From assembly GCA_025331125.1 (NCBI GenBank), contig JAOALB010000041.1, positions 287,062-351,061 of the forward strand: a stretch of DNA of 64,000 nucleotides. Reading direction: 5' to 3'. Below the pieces are notes generated by a model, which saw only the letters and a list, made by a program, of their open reading frames with translations, did not search any database and was not told the origin of the DNA. This stretch comes from Mycogone perniciosa. Lineage: Eukaryota; Ascomycota; Sordariomycetes; Hypocreales; Hypocreaceae. How positions within the stretch are numbered: the stretch's first letter is position 1; every line of letters starts with the position of its first letter. A program made the translations under genes and the position numbers. Below are positions 50,589 through 63,352 of the stretch, piece after piece.

Positions 50589-52215
50589 TTAAAAGATCTT
50601 TAAATTACTGTCTCTCAGTATAGTCTTTTTCCTTATACCCAGGACTATAAAAGTCTCTCTGCTGCTGCTATATATAGAGATAAAGGGGGGGCAGTAGTTA
50701 TTATATTTTAGGCGGTATTTAAAAGTATAGGGGCTATAGGGTAAGTCTGTCGAGACACCTCTGCTCCCTGTCAATAAACCTCCTGTAATTTCGCGATTAA
50801 AAGGCATACTAGCTTTTTATAGCTGCGGAAAGGTTTAGCTGGGTATAGTTTATATATAGCCTTATATAGCCTTAAGCAGTTAGTGCACTGGATATTTATT
50901 AGGCAGACTTGCATCTTGTATTTAAAGCTACTGTAAAGGCGGTATTTAAAGTTCCTTTAATATACTTACTGGGGGTAGAAATCCCAGCAGTTCTTATACT
51001 GTAATAGGGGGGCAGTCTTTTATATTAGTCTTGCTATACCGCTTAAGCTAAAGAGAGTAAACTTTTTATTAACTGGTTTAAGGAATAAAAATAAAACTGT
51101 TTTCCCTTACTGGTTTTAGCGCAGTTGCTTTAAGAATCAGACACTAACTGGGTCTTGGCTAGTCTATATTTTCGCTTCCGGCTTAGCAGCTTCGAGGTAA
51201 TTTACCTTTATATTATTAAAAGAGCTTAAAATCCTCTCTGGGCAGCCTAGAACTACGTATATAAACTATCGTTGGGCTGCCTTAACCTTCATAGCGCCGA
51301 GGCAGGCGCTAATCTCATTCTCTTTATCGAGGAGCTTCTGTTTAGTCTTTTAGTTAGCCGGGGTTATCGACTATCCAGTCTTCGTCAATAACGCCTAAGG
51401 GATAGCGTTAGGTCCTTGCTGGGTAATCCCCGCGATCAGCGAGCGGATATAGTATACCTTATATTTCTATGCAGCTGATCCCGGGATTAGCCTAATAAAA
51501 ACTTGTAAGTCTTCTCTGACACTAGCTAAAGGGATTCTGGTCTAACGCGTTCTGGTTATTGTTGCGGTGTGTGTCTGGGTAAGACGTAACGCGTTTAGGG
51601 GGAGCCCAGCGCGCAGTTTACTGGCATAAAAGTCTTTAGGAGCGTTCAGCTATAACTTAATTGCTGTATTATTGTTGCTAAGGAAGTTAATAATACATTA
51701 GGTTATCTAGATAACGATATTATATCTTCTGCCTGTTAAGAATTAGGATATAGCGTTATCGAATACTCTGCAGACTGTGTAGAGAACCGCTATTTAATCC
51801 TTAAAGAGGGCCTGGCTGTCAGCCTTAACACTTTCTAGGGCTTTGAGAGCACTGATTCTAGTATTTAATTGCGTAAAAGAGATTAGGGGTGAGCTCGGAG
51901 GACTAGGTGCTGAGGAGCTGAAGTTGCTGTTAGTGTTAGGCTCTGAGCTGGAGTATGTTTCGATAGTCTAACCTTCCCTCGGCGATAGGCCGGGCTTAAT
52001 AGTAATAGCGTTAGTGCAGAAATCTATTTCTGCTCCAGCGAGAATAGTGTTCCTTGCCTCTTATTGTATCCTAGGCGTATACTCCCTTAGGTTAAAGGGA
52101 CCGCTGCTCGCGGGCTCTGAGGCCATTGCGAGCAGAGGTTTGATGCTGTTAGTGGTTTGGTGGTGTTGCGTGCGAAAACGTTAACACGAGGTGCCTAGAC
52201 CTGGTGTTGTAGGAG
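50589..52215 (-). pseudogene. LINE (Tad-like) ORF1 relic with a zinc-knuckle region
   Basis: This is the most G+C-rich part of the AT block. On the minus strand an ATG at 52126-52124 opens MASEPASSGPFNLREYTPRI and then meets a stop that was probably CAA. Stops recur where Gln or Trp codons are expected, as RIP predicts. Later pieces read ISALKALESVKADSQALFKD, GAMKVKAAQRxFIYVVLGCP and, nearer the end, APLLQYKNCWDFYP followed by Cys-containing segments like CCHC knuckles. I recognise this as the ORF1 (Gag-like) type of fungal Tad/EKA-related LINEs. About 90 bases of 5' leader up to 52215 are also shared with the plus-strand copy at 34925. The RT-encoding ORF2 would lie leftward, toward 45 kb, where decay is too strong to read. 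Confidence 0.8.
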
Positions 52216-54791
52216 GGAAGTTTAGTGTATATATTTATAGACTGGTTTATTAACTATAACTTTTTAAATATTAATTAATATAAGGCCTTTTACTTTAATT
52301 GCAAATAAAGATTAATTAAAGTTTTAGTTAAGTATTTATATATTTAAAACTAAATAATAGCTTATAAAGGAAATGAAGAGTATAGTAAAGCTAGATTAAT
52401 AATATATATATACAGGTATAAAAAAGAATTCAAATGTAAAATAGTGGCAGTTATTATAATATTACTTACTGCCTTTATATAAATTTTATAAAGTTTTAAT
52501 AATAATTTTAATACGGTTTTAAAATTGATAGTATATTTATTTGAGCACTATTAAGGAATTCAATTATAATATGGAAATTTATATAATTTTACTTGGTGGG
52601 ATATTACTATAAGGGAATATATAGTAGTAGACTTATTAATAATATAAAAGTATTATACTAAATATTAACCTTTATTATATAGTATAGTTATATTTAATAA
52701 AGCCTTTTTTACTGCCTTAAATAACTTTAATATTTTAGTTTATACTATAAAAACTCTATTTATACTAAACTACAGCTTAAAATCATTATATATAATAGGC
52801 TAGTTATCTTTAAAAATTAGCTAAATAGTTAAAAAAAGAATTATAAGTTTTAAAGGGGTATATATATATATATATAAATAATAAAGTAATTGGAAAATTT
52901 ATGTAAATAATTATTAACTATAAGATATAGCGCAATAAAGGTATAATTCTAGTAGTATATAATAAGTAAATAAAAGTATATTTAATAGATAATAAGCAGT
53001 TATAATAATTAGCGAATAAGCTATATCCTATAAATATATATAATAAAAAGGTTATTAAAAAGATGCTTAACCTTTTGGATATAGTAAATTAAATATTATA
53101 GTTTATAAAAAGCCTATATTATTTATAGCTGTTATTTTTATTGTATAAACGAAAAATTATAAGTAAAGATAAAGACTATATAATGATTAATTTAGAGAGT
53201 TTAAATAATAGTATAATTATAGATATATATTTACTGTTTAAATAAAAGTAAATAGCTATATTATTATAAAGGGCTAAATATATATTAATAGTAGATATAA
53301 AATCTTCCTTGTATGAATTTCAAAGGTGTTTTGATTACTGCAATAAATTGACTATAATTATAGGCAAATATATTATTTAAAAGATTTAATAATTCGCCTT
53401 TATATATATATATATATATAAAGATAAATAAATTAATAGCATTACCTTTATTATAAATTTATATAGGTATATATCAATAATATTATTATATTTTTTAAGA
53501 ACTTGCATAACTATAATTAACATTTAAATATAGTCTTTTGGCTATTTTAAAACCCAGGATTATATTTATCTGTAGTAAAATCATTATTAATAACCCTTTT
53601 TAGGTATTAAGCTAATAAAATTAGCGTATTTTTAATAGAAGATTAAATAAAGAAGTACTGTACAAAAATGGTTATATCTACTAATACTAAAATACGCTGA
53701 AATTTCTTTTAGCGCCATTAACTAGATTTGAAACTTTATTTTATAAATACTTTAAAAAGGAAAGTATTGCAATAAACTGAAAAACAATAATTTAATACAG
53801 TAAATAATTTGAAAGGGTATAAAAGTAGCTGTAACTTTAATATAAAGTAAAATAGCTAAATAAAGAATTAAGCTGACTATACTATAGAATAAGCCACCTT
53901 TAATTAATTTTAAAACTGTTAATGTAGCTTTACTAAAAGAGAAAGTTATTATATAAAAAGGAAAGCCGCTATTATATCTTTTATTGTTTTCAAAGAAATA
54001 TAGTAGATAAATTATACTATCAATATAAATACACGTAAAAACAAGATAATATAGAAAAGTTAAAGCATATAAGATTATTTTTAAAATAAACTGTAATTTA
54101 TTTATATAAAAATGTAATACTTTTTATAGGTTTTTATTGAAATTTAGATAAAAGCTAGATAAAATAAAAACTAATAAATAGTTAAATATTATACAAATAA
54201 CATTTTTAATAAAAGTATGAAAGAATGTTGTATAATATAGTTAATTTATAGTAAAATTACCATTAAAGTATTACTACTTTAAATATAAGTTTTTTTTAAT
54301 ATTATGTAATACAATTTCCTTTTAATTATATAAAAGTTATAAAAATGATTATAGTATTAAAAGGAAATTATATTAAATAATATAAAAAAAAACCTATATT
54401 TAAAATAGTAACGTATTATTAAAAAGAATATATTAAACAAAATGATTTTATATATAAAATATGAATAAGGAAGTAATACAGGTTTTTAATACTACTAAAA
54501 AGTATATTTAATAAAATTGTAAATACTATTAATAAATAAAAAGCTATAATGATCTAAAAATTACTTCAAAGTATTATAAATTAAAAAAGTATATATTTAT
54601 TAATTTCTATAAACAATATTATTTATTATTCTTATTATAAAAGGCTATAAACTTACTATTAAATAAAAAAGTATTAATATTAAAACTAATTTAAAAGAAG
54701 ACTTTGATAGTATAGAAAATAAAGCTGTTATAAAAGCTATTATATAATATAATAAAGAAAGGCTTCCTATACTATAAGAAATATTAAATAG

Positions 54792-55308
54792 AGAATTAGT
54801 ATTCATATATCTATATATATATTTCTATTTATATATAACTTTTAAATTTGCCTAACTTAATATTTAGCTAATTCCTTATATCCTTTAGAATAGCAATTTG
54901 CCTTTAAGCCTTTAAACAGCCTATACGCCTTTAACTACCATATAAAGCAATAAAAGAGCACAGGCATTACAGCGTTTATGAAGCCGAGGCTAAAGCAGGG
55001 CTATAGCAGCCTTATCGCGGGCTTTACAACGCGGCAATATAGTAAATACAGAACTTAAAGAGGACTAAAGTATATATAGCTGTAAAGGTTATAAAAAGCA
55101 GCGATTAGGGATTTTATATAATAAGTTAATAATAATATAATTGCGCGCGCTTTAATATATTTTTTCTAGTTAGCGCATTTTAATTTATTTATATGATTTA
55201 AGATATACTGGATTTTAAGAGTTGAGTATAAATAGCAGGGGAAGGAGGGTAAATTTAAAAGTTATATATGAATAGAAATATAAATATATATATAAATAGT
55301 AGTTCTTA
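54792..55308 (-). mobile_element. TIR element family I, copy 3 (inverted orientation)
   Basis: Ends ATATTTCTATTTATATATAA...AAATTTGCC and GGGTAAATTTAAAAGTTATA...AATAGTAGTTCTT. The interior is the reverse complement of the 31957-32500 copy: AAGCAATAAAAGAGCACAGG matches that copy's CCTGTGTTCTTTTATTGCTT. Confidence 0.85.
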
Positions 55309-55537
55309 AGTTATATAAAGATAAATAGTTATAGTATATTAATAGTATAGTAATGATATATTATAACTATTTTTTAATTATTTTATTAAAATATATATAT
55401 TAATAATACTTTAATGAATAAAAAAGTATTATCAAATATTATAAATTTAACAATATATTATTAAAAATATTTTTTAAAAAAACCTTTATCTTTCAATAAA
55501 GAAATAAAAACTTATGATATAATTACTTTATCTTCAA

Positions 55538-55990
55538 AGAATTATCATTTATATATATATATATATATATATAATGTTTAAATTTACTTTACTTTCTCTA
55601 TTACTTATACCTTACTATTAAAGTCCAATATATAAAGTATATCAAATACTATAACAAATTCAAATATATTAATTATAACAAATACATTTAAGCGTATACA
55701 ATTATTTTATTAGCTTACTGGCTATATATACTTTAGTCCTTGTCGAGTTCTGTATTTATTATATTATTGCATTATGAAGTCCGCTATAAAACTGCTATAG
55801 CCCTGTTTTAGCTTCGGCTTTATAGAGACTGTAATGCCTATGATGCCTGTGTTCTTTTATTGCTTTATATAGCAGTTAAAGGCGGTATAGGTAATTTAAA
55901 GGATTCAAGGGAAGTATTATTTTAAGGGATTTAAGAAATTAGCTGAAAGTTAAGTAGAGTAAAAATGGAAGTTATATATAGTAATTCTTT
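55538..55990 (+). mobile_element. TIR element family I, copy 4
   Basis: Same orientation as the 31957-32500 copy, sharing GCCTGTGTTCTTTTATTGCT and AGCAGTTAAAGGCGGTATAG. It is shortened by internal deletion. It lies 230 bases from copy 3 in the opposite orientation, so the pair forms a large imperfect inverted repeat. Confidence 0.8.
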
Positions 55991-56044
55991 AACTTTATAG
56001 TAATTCTTTAGCTTTATAGTAATTCTTTAACTTTATAGTAATTA
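55981..56044. repeat. 19-base tandem repeat at the end of TIR element I copy 4
   Basis: The unit GTAATTCTTTAACTTTATA is repeated about 3.4 times. Its first half is the terminal sequence of the transposon arm. Confidence 0.9.
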
Positions 56045-57444
56045 ATAGCAGTACAAAGTACTTATTTAATATAAGATAAAGAAATATTAATAATAATTAG
56101 TTTTTGAAATATTTAAAAAGTAAAGCTATATAAGTATACAGTATTTATTATAATCATAACTTATAAGAGCTTATGTTTATTTACAGTTTATTTTCAAATG
56201 TTAAAAATATAAACTTGATAAAGATAAAAGCTAAAAAAGAATAAATCTATACTTTTATATTAATGTAACTATAAGGGTTGAATATTTACTATATTCAATA
56301 AATATAACTAGAATTAGTTGAAAGATATAAGAAATATAAGTAAGAAACTAAGTATATCTCATTACTATTAAAGGCTACTGTGATAGAAATATTATGATTA
56401 TATATATAAAAAGAAACTATATTATAAATGCCTATGTATAAAAATAAGATGAATATATATTAATACGATAAAGGGTAAAAGGTTTAAATTTTAAAATGAA
56501 GTTAATGGTATAAATAGTGAAGTTGATAATAAATCTACTAAAATATTGAATATATGAAGATTACTTAGAAATATTAAATAATAATAAAGAAGGATCGATT
56601 ACAATGTAAACGAATAATATATAAAGAAAATATAATATATATTTAATAAAACGGTTAAAATAAATGAAAAGCCTTCATATAAATAGTAGAAAGATTTTAT
56701 CAATTGAATCTAATGGGTAATATTTTATGATTTATAAAAAACTGTAAGACAGATAATTAAAGATATACTTAAAAATAGTCAAATAAAAACCTTTAAATAC
56801 TGTATTAATTGTATTATAAACTTATAGTAATTGAATAATAAACTCTATTATAAATCCTTTTTTAATAAACGCCTTTATATTTATTGCATTTAAGCATTTA
56901 TATATAAATTTCATAAAGCTATCACATTTAAGCTCATAAATACAATAAAGGTTAGGTTATAAATAATGTAATTTATTAAATAGTATTACTACTTTTATAA
57001 AGTTTTATAGTTAATTGTAAGTAATTAAAAGCTAAATTCAATTCATTACTTTAAATAAACCTATTGTAAATATATTGAAGTAAAATAATAACGAAGTACT
57101 ATATACAGCTTTTAAATAAATAGAGCGCCTAAAAGGATAAATTGAAAAGCATAAGCTCATGTACAGATATATATAAACTATAGTTAATTAATTTAAAAGC
57201 CTATTACATAATTTACAATTAAAAATCAAAAATAGTTTTATATAAACAATTCAATATCTTTCTATGATAAAATCAAATATATTAATAAAAATATACCTAT
57301 AATCTTATATTAATATGTTAAAGAAGGCTGTAACGGATTTATACATTAGGCTAGGTATAAATTACCTTATTATTATTATTATTATTATTATTTATTATAC
57401 GAAAATAAAAAAAGAGAGAGTAAGCTATTGAAGAAATTATATTA

Positions 57445-57600
57445 ATATATGCATTGGGAACAAGCTTACTATACAGGACAGACCTCTTGCTACATGCATT
57501 ATTCTATGCTACCACATTACTCTAACTTCCTCCGTTTATCAGTTATCTTAATAGAAGGATACTTCCTCAGTACCACATTATATATATCAACTATATATAA
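57445..57600. other. Patch of less AT-rich unique sequence
   Basis: This stretch (GCATTGGGAACAAGCTTACT onward) keeps CA dinucleotides and a 64-codon open frame. No domain or family is recognised. It may be a recent fragment, such as part of an LTR, that escaped RIP. Confidence 0.4.
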
Positions 57601-59924
57601 AAATGAAAAAAATAAAAGCCTAGTAAGCTTAAAGACGCTTTAATATAATAGGTCAAGTTTCTAAAGTTTATAGAAAGGCCAATTAAAATATAAAAGGAAA
57701 TAGCAGCTTTAGATTGTTATGAGGAAAGATATAGGTTAATTAAAAATAATAATAATCTAGGGAACTATTTTATAGCGAAAAAGGGGTAAAGGTATGATAA
57801 AGGTAAAAGGGAAAGGGGTAATATTATAAAATAAACCTAATAGATAGGAAAGACTTCACTGTACTTAACTTTACCTAAGGATATAGTGCGTGATAGGTAG
57901 ACCTATAAGCTTTAGCTCAAATAAAAAGGGACTTTAAGGCAGATAAGCCTTTAAAGATAACAGTAAATATACAGCAATAAAGTAGTAATTGGAACGCATC
58001 CCTTTTTCTTTACTTTTTCACTTTTAATAGACTATTTATAAGCCTCTTTTTATATATTATATAAAACTAGTTGCTTAATAGTTATAGGCTTTTTTAAAGA
58101 TATAACGTAAGTATAGTATATATTTACTACAAATATTAAAGCGTTTAAATGAATTAATATAAATTGAAGAATTTATTTAATAAAATATAGAATAATATCT
58201 TTAAAAGTAAATTATTTAAAGTGTTTTTAAAATGGGTTTTTAAGAATAATACTATTAGAATAAATATAAGTTACTACTATAATAAATAGTCTATACGCCT
58301 ACATAGAAATTCTGCCTATTACTCCTTTTAATATATAATTTACTCTTTTATAGAATATTTAATTATGGTATATAATATAATATTTAGAGCTGGCTATTTT
58401 AATATAATTAAATTGCTTTGAATGATAAATCTTTAATATATGTTTTCTTTATTGATATATATTCCGTTAAGTTAGTTATTATTTTAGCTATATAATGAAA
58501 ATAGTCCCTTTACTCACTCTTTTCATTTAAATTAATACTATTATTACTACCATTATTATAATAAAAAGATAGCTTTATTAGCTAATAGTTTTTTAACCTG
58601 CAATTTATTATAGCCTTTAAAATATTAACTATAATTAATTTTTAATTTGAGTATTACAATTAAAGGAATTGAATAGTTTAAAATTATTAATAATATTACT
58701 TTATTAAGCTAATAATAAATTTAAAGGGAAGTCTGTTATAATAATTATAATTGAAAGTATTATAAAAGATTAAATAATTAAAAGCCAATACAAATTTTAT
58801 ACAAATATATAGATTACTTATTTTAATAATAATTTATATTTATTTTAATATTATTACTTTTTTTAAAAGGAGATTAATAAAAAGTTATTATATAATAAAT
58901 ATAATGCTTCTTTAAAGTAATAATAAAAGCCTATTAAAGAATTTAAAGTAAAAAGTAAAATATACTTTTATTTATAGAATTATAAATCTTCAAAACTATC
59001 AAGAAATTTTGATTACTATTTACTATTAATATATATAATATATTACTAAAAAAGTATAGTTTTATTGAGTTAAGTAAGAAATAGAAAGATTAAAACTATT
59101 ATGTAATATATAGCGATATATAATAACAGATTCTTTTATTTAGTAATCTTCGTTTTAATATACATATTATATATTTAGTTTTATTTTTATATAAAACGAT
59201 AAAACAATAAAGTAATAAAAAGTAAATATAATATGAAAGCAATATTATACACATAAAAGAATTATAATAAATTAAAAGAGCTTTTAATATAATAATTAAG
59301 TAAAATATTAAAAGAAATAATATTTTTAAATGATTTTAAAAAGAAATATCAAGTTAATTAAAGGTATAGACTATACTATATTTTTGGTTTATAAAAGATA
59401 TAGTATAATATTAATGAATCTATAAGCCTAGGATTAAATAAATAAAAGAGTCTTTAAACTAAATAAACCTTTATAATAATAGTAAATATATAATAATATA
59501 TTAAGAATTAAAAAGTAATATTTTCTATAACTTTTTAACTTCAAATAAACTATTTATAAGTTTCGTTTTATATATTATATAAAACTAATTATTTTATTAT
59601 TTTAACTTTTATTATATTTATTACGTTAAAGGTTATAGTCCTATGAGATTTATTCTCAATATTATACTTTATTCTCTTACTATTATTTTAAAAAGCAAGT
59701 TTTTTATATTTCCCATCAGTGATATATATACTTTACTTTATTAAATATCTTCATTTAATATCTTTTATATTATTATATTGTTATATGATATGGTTACTTA
59801 AAATCAAGCTTTTTTAAGATGTATAAATATTATATTTATATTAAAGATTATAGTGTAATAAAGGAATCGCTCTTAAAGGTAGGAAAAAGGTAAAATAAGA
59901 GACTAACTAAGGAGCTAACTAAAG

Positions 59925-60035
59925 GAGAAGTAAAGCTATATTATATACTATTATTTATTACAAGGTGGCAATAGCTCTCTAGTTAATATCAAGTATCTTT
60001 ATACAGCTGTTAATAGGCAAGTCTATACCATTAAA
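59925..60035 (+). repeat. Structured hairpin repeat, copy H4 (longer subtype)
   Basis: Reads GGAGAAGTAAAGCTATATTA, then CAAGGTGGCAATAGC and ATACAGCTGTTAATAGGCAA. It is the plus-strand partner of the minus-strand copy at 31318-31425 and shares GTGGCAATAGC with H2. Confidence 0.6.
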
Positions 60036-61564
60036 TTAGCCTCTAATCTTTATAACACGTTAAAAAGTAATAATACTTTTAAAATATATTTAAATTGAAT
60101 CCCATTTATATATATTAATATATTATCTATATATAATATAATATTTTTATTTGAAAGATTGTATACTGTATAATAAAGATATTAAACTAATTGCAGAATA
60201 TAAACTTAATATTCAAATATTTTATAATTCATTTAAAGTTTTATATTGAATTTATTTATTCTCTGTATTTATATTTAATACTATAAGTACATTTAATAAT
60301 GCCTACATAAGTATCTCAAATAATAGTGACAGAGATATTATTACTTTATAATACAAATAGCTTTTAATAGGAATTTCAAGTATAAGGAAAATATAAAAAG
60401 ACTAGATATATTAATTAGCAGGGATTATATTCAAAGTATATCATTAATACCTCAAAAAAGTAAATAACTGAAATATATAAATACTTAAAATAATAGAAAA
60501 ACTTTATTTAATTTCAGTATCTATTACAACAATAATAGTTTTTACGATAAGACTTTATATTATGCCTTTAGTTACATAGAGTATAGTTATGGGTATTATG
60601 TTACTGAAAAAAACAATAACCCTATTGAGTTATATTTCATTAATGAAATATTAAATTTATATTTTATGAAGTCTAGGAATATAATTATTATATAGATTTA
60701 TTAATGAAACAATTAGGGGGAATATAATTAAATAGCTAATAATATATAAATGCTTTATTTAATCTTAGCAGTAATATATATATAATTTCTTTATAATAAA
60801 GAAATTAATTAAAGAGTCTATTGTTAACTGTAATGTTTACTGTTATTTTTTTTATATTACTGCTATAGTTTATAGCTATAATAATATAGTAATAAAACAG
60901 TCAATAGTTAAAATATAAAAGAAAGGTATGTGTTGTATTATATTATTATTATTACTTAAAAAGACTGTATTTTAAACACTTAACTTTACTTTTTTATAGA
61001 AATATCATCAATAGAATTACCTTTTAATTAAAGATTTTAATACTTTAATTACTTTTAAAAAGCAGTTATATTCAACTATAGAAAAACCTTAAATAGCTTT
61101 TATATTAGCTATAAAAAAGAAACTATAAGTTCACTTAACCTTTCTGAAATATTTATTACCTTTCACCTTAAATAAAGTTACTTTATTAAAAAAATATTAA
61201 CTCAACTTTATACTTTAAGCTTTTTTCATATATTATAATATGTTTAAGTTTTCTTTTAAAGAAATAGTATTCTCTTGATAAACTAATAATATACTATTAA
61301 ATAATAAAATAAGAAAATACCTTTATCGAGTGTTATTTCTAACTTTATATTTGAAGAGTTAAATACTTTTTATAGGTATATAAAACCGTATTATGAAATA
61401 TATAAATATAATAAATAATCTATTAAGATTACAGGTACCTATATAATATTTATATTAAAAAAGGATAGTAAACTGGATATATATATTAGTCTGTATCCTC
61501 TATATAAATTAATATATAAAAACTATACCTTTTTACTTTTAGTTTTCAAAATCTATAATATATG

Positions 61565-63070
61565 AGTAATACTATTAAAATACATATAAATTACTATTAG
61601 AATAAATAGTCTATATACCTATATGGAAGTTTTCCTAGCTTTCAACTCTTCAATCTTTTATAATACCTTTAACTATAATAATAACAGTATATATTATATA
61701 TTATATATTATAATATATTTCCGTTTAAATCTATTATTTGCCTAATATAGCAATACTATACATAATTTTAAGCAATCTAGTTTATCTAATTCTAACATTG
61801 AAAGGAAAAATTAATTGCAGCTAGCATTATAAAGGCCTAGAATATTTAATTAATGTTTTAAAGCCTATAATAAATTATAGGCGATAAAACCTTTTAGGTA
61901 ATAAACCTATATTTTATTATAATAGTAGTAATAGTAGCAGTTTTAATATAAATTCAAGAAATTGAAGAGATTATTTTAGCTATATAGTTAAAATAATAAT
62001 CGACTTAAAGGAGTATATAGACATAAATACAATATATATTAAAGATTTATTATTAAAAGGAATTTCATTATATTAAAATAGTTAACTATAACTGCTATAT
62101 TATATATTATAATTCAATATTATATTAAAAAGTAGAATCCTGACCCACATCTTCGCCAGCCCCCGAAGGTCGCCATAGGTTTCACACCAAAAGTACTACC
62201 TTTTCAATACACTATAATAAATTCAATAGAAACCTAAAATAGAATAGATTAGCTGGGATATATAATCAATTAGCCAATACTTTTATTATTAGGCTACATA
62301 AAAATTATATATAGCTATATAATATTTTAATAGAATTTTAAACTAGAAGATAAGTAAATGTTAAAAATTATATATATTTTCCTAGGATTCCTTAATATTA
62401 TATAAATTTAAATAAAAAGTCTGAATAAATATATAGAAATATAAAGATTTACTGTATTATATATTAAAGTATAATCCATTAATATAGAACTCTTTTACAT
62501 TTTTAGTATAATTTATACTTATAGATTTAATCATATCATTAGTTTTAGTTAAATTTCTTAGTAGTTTCTTCAATTATAAATACGACTTAAAATAAAAGTC
62601 TAAGAAAAGATTATATAGATCAAATATAAAACACTATATATTAATTAACTATTTTTAAAATACTAGAATTTACTGTATTTATTTGAGCCTTTGATTTGAG
62701 TATTTAATATGTTAAGGAATCCTAAGGAAGTAGGTGTAAGTCTTAATATTTCTATATCTTTTATTTTAAGACTTTATTTCTCCATCAATAGATAATATCA
62801 TCTAAAAGCAATACTGTATATATAAATCACATCTATTCAATTAAATATCGTAAGTTAAAGTATTTTATTTTATTCTATATAGCACTTTTGATAAAAGTTT
62901 GAAACGGTAGTACTTTTGGTGTAAAACCCTGGCGATCTTGGGGGGGGGATGGCGAGGTTCTGGGTCGGCACTATAAGTTATATATTTAAGGAAATTATAG
63001 GCAGAATTTCTATATAGCGATATATGTGCTTTATTTTGATAGTAATTTACATTTATTTTCATAGTTTTAC
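61565..63070. mobile_element. TIR element family II, copy interrupted by another element
   Basis: The left part resembles 33231-33720 throughout (ATTAGAATAAATAGTCTATA, TTAACTATAACTGCTATATT). The right arm (GGCAGAATTTCTATATAGCG onward) appears only after 62972. The sequence between, 62138-62972, is a separate insertion. Confidence 0.75.
62138..62972. mobile_element. Nested DNA transposon with long, well-preserved TIRs (Fot1/pogo-like non-autonomous)
   Basis: The left end GAATCCTGACCCACATCTTC...ACACCAAAAGTACTACC (to about 62206) matches the reverse complement of the right end (about 62900-62972), including 17 identical bases ACACCAAAAGTACTACC. Inverted arms are about 70-75 bases and unusually G+C-rich. 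Comparison with the empty relative near 33750 (AGTAAGTTATATAT) suggests insertion at a TA dinucleotide. The roughly 690-base interior is AT-rich with no ORF. TA targeting and a CAGT-like end would fit the Tc1/mariner-pogo (Fot1) group; this is inference. Confidence 0.75.
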
Positions 63071-63267
63071 TTGATAATATAACTTTTATTGTTATTAATA
63101 AATATATAAAATATATATTATAAGTAATAAAGTTATTTACTTTTTTTACAAAATATATTTATTGAATTTTAAAAAAACTTTAAAGAATTATTTTAAATAA
63201 AACTTAATATATTAATATATTAATATATTAACTTTATCTTTTATTCTTATTAGAGTCTATACCTATC

Positions 63268-63352
63268 AGTAGGGACTTTATAAATTAACTAAAAGACTTT
63301 GTCTTTTAATTAGCCTATAAAATACTAAAATACCTATAAAAGCGGAATACCT
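63268..63352 (+). repeat. 84-base dispersed repeat, copy 2
   Basis: Partner of 19874-19957. Contains AACTAAAAGACTTTGTCTTT, in which AAAGAC and GTCTTT form a small inverted repeat, and ends TATAAAAGCGGAATACCT. Confidence 0.7.

Noticed and set aside
50589..50807. 72-codon open frame inside the AT block.
   Set aside because: It lies within the LINE ORF1 relic and is in a frame that survived by chance.
57449..57643. 64-codon open frame in a less AT-rich patch.
   Set aside because: No domain or homologue recognised. The patch is noted as sequence, not as a gene.
62865..63062. 65-codon open frame on the minus strand.
   Set aside because: It runs across the junction of two transposons, so it cannot be a conserved gene.
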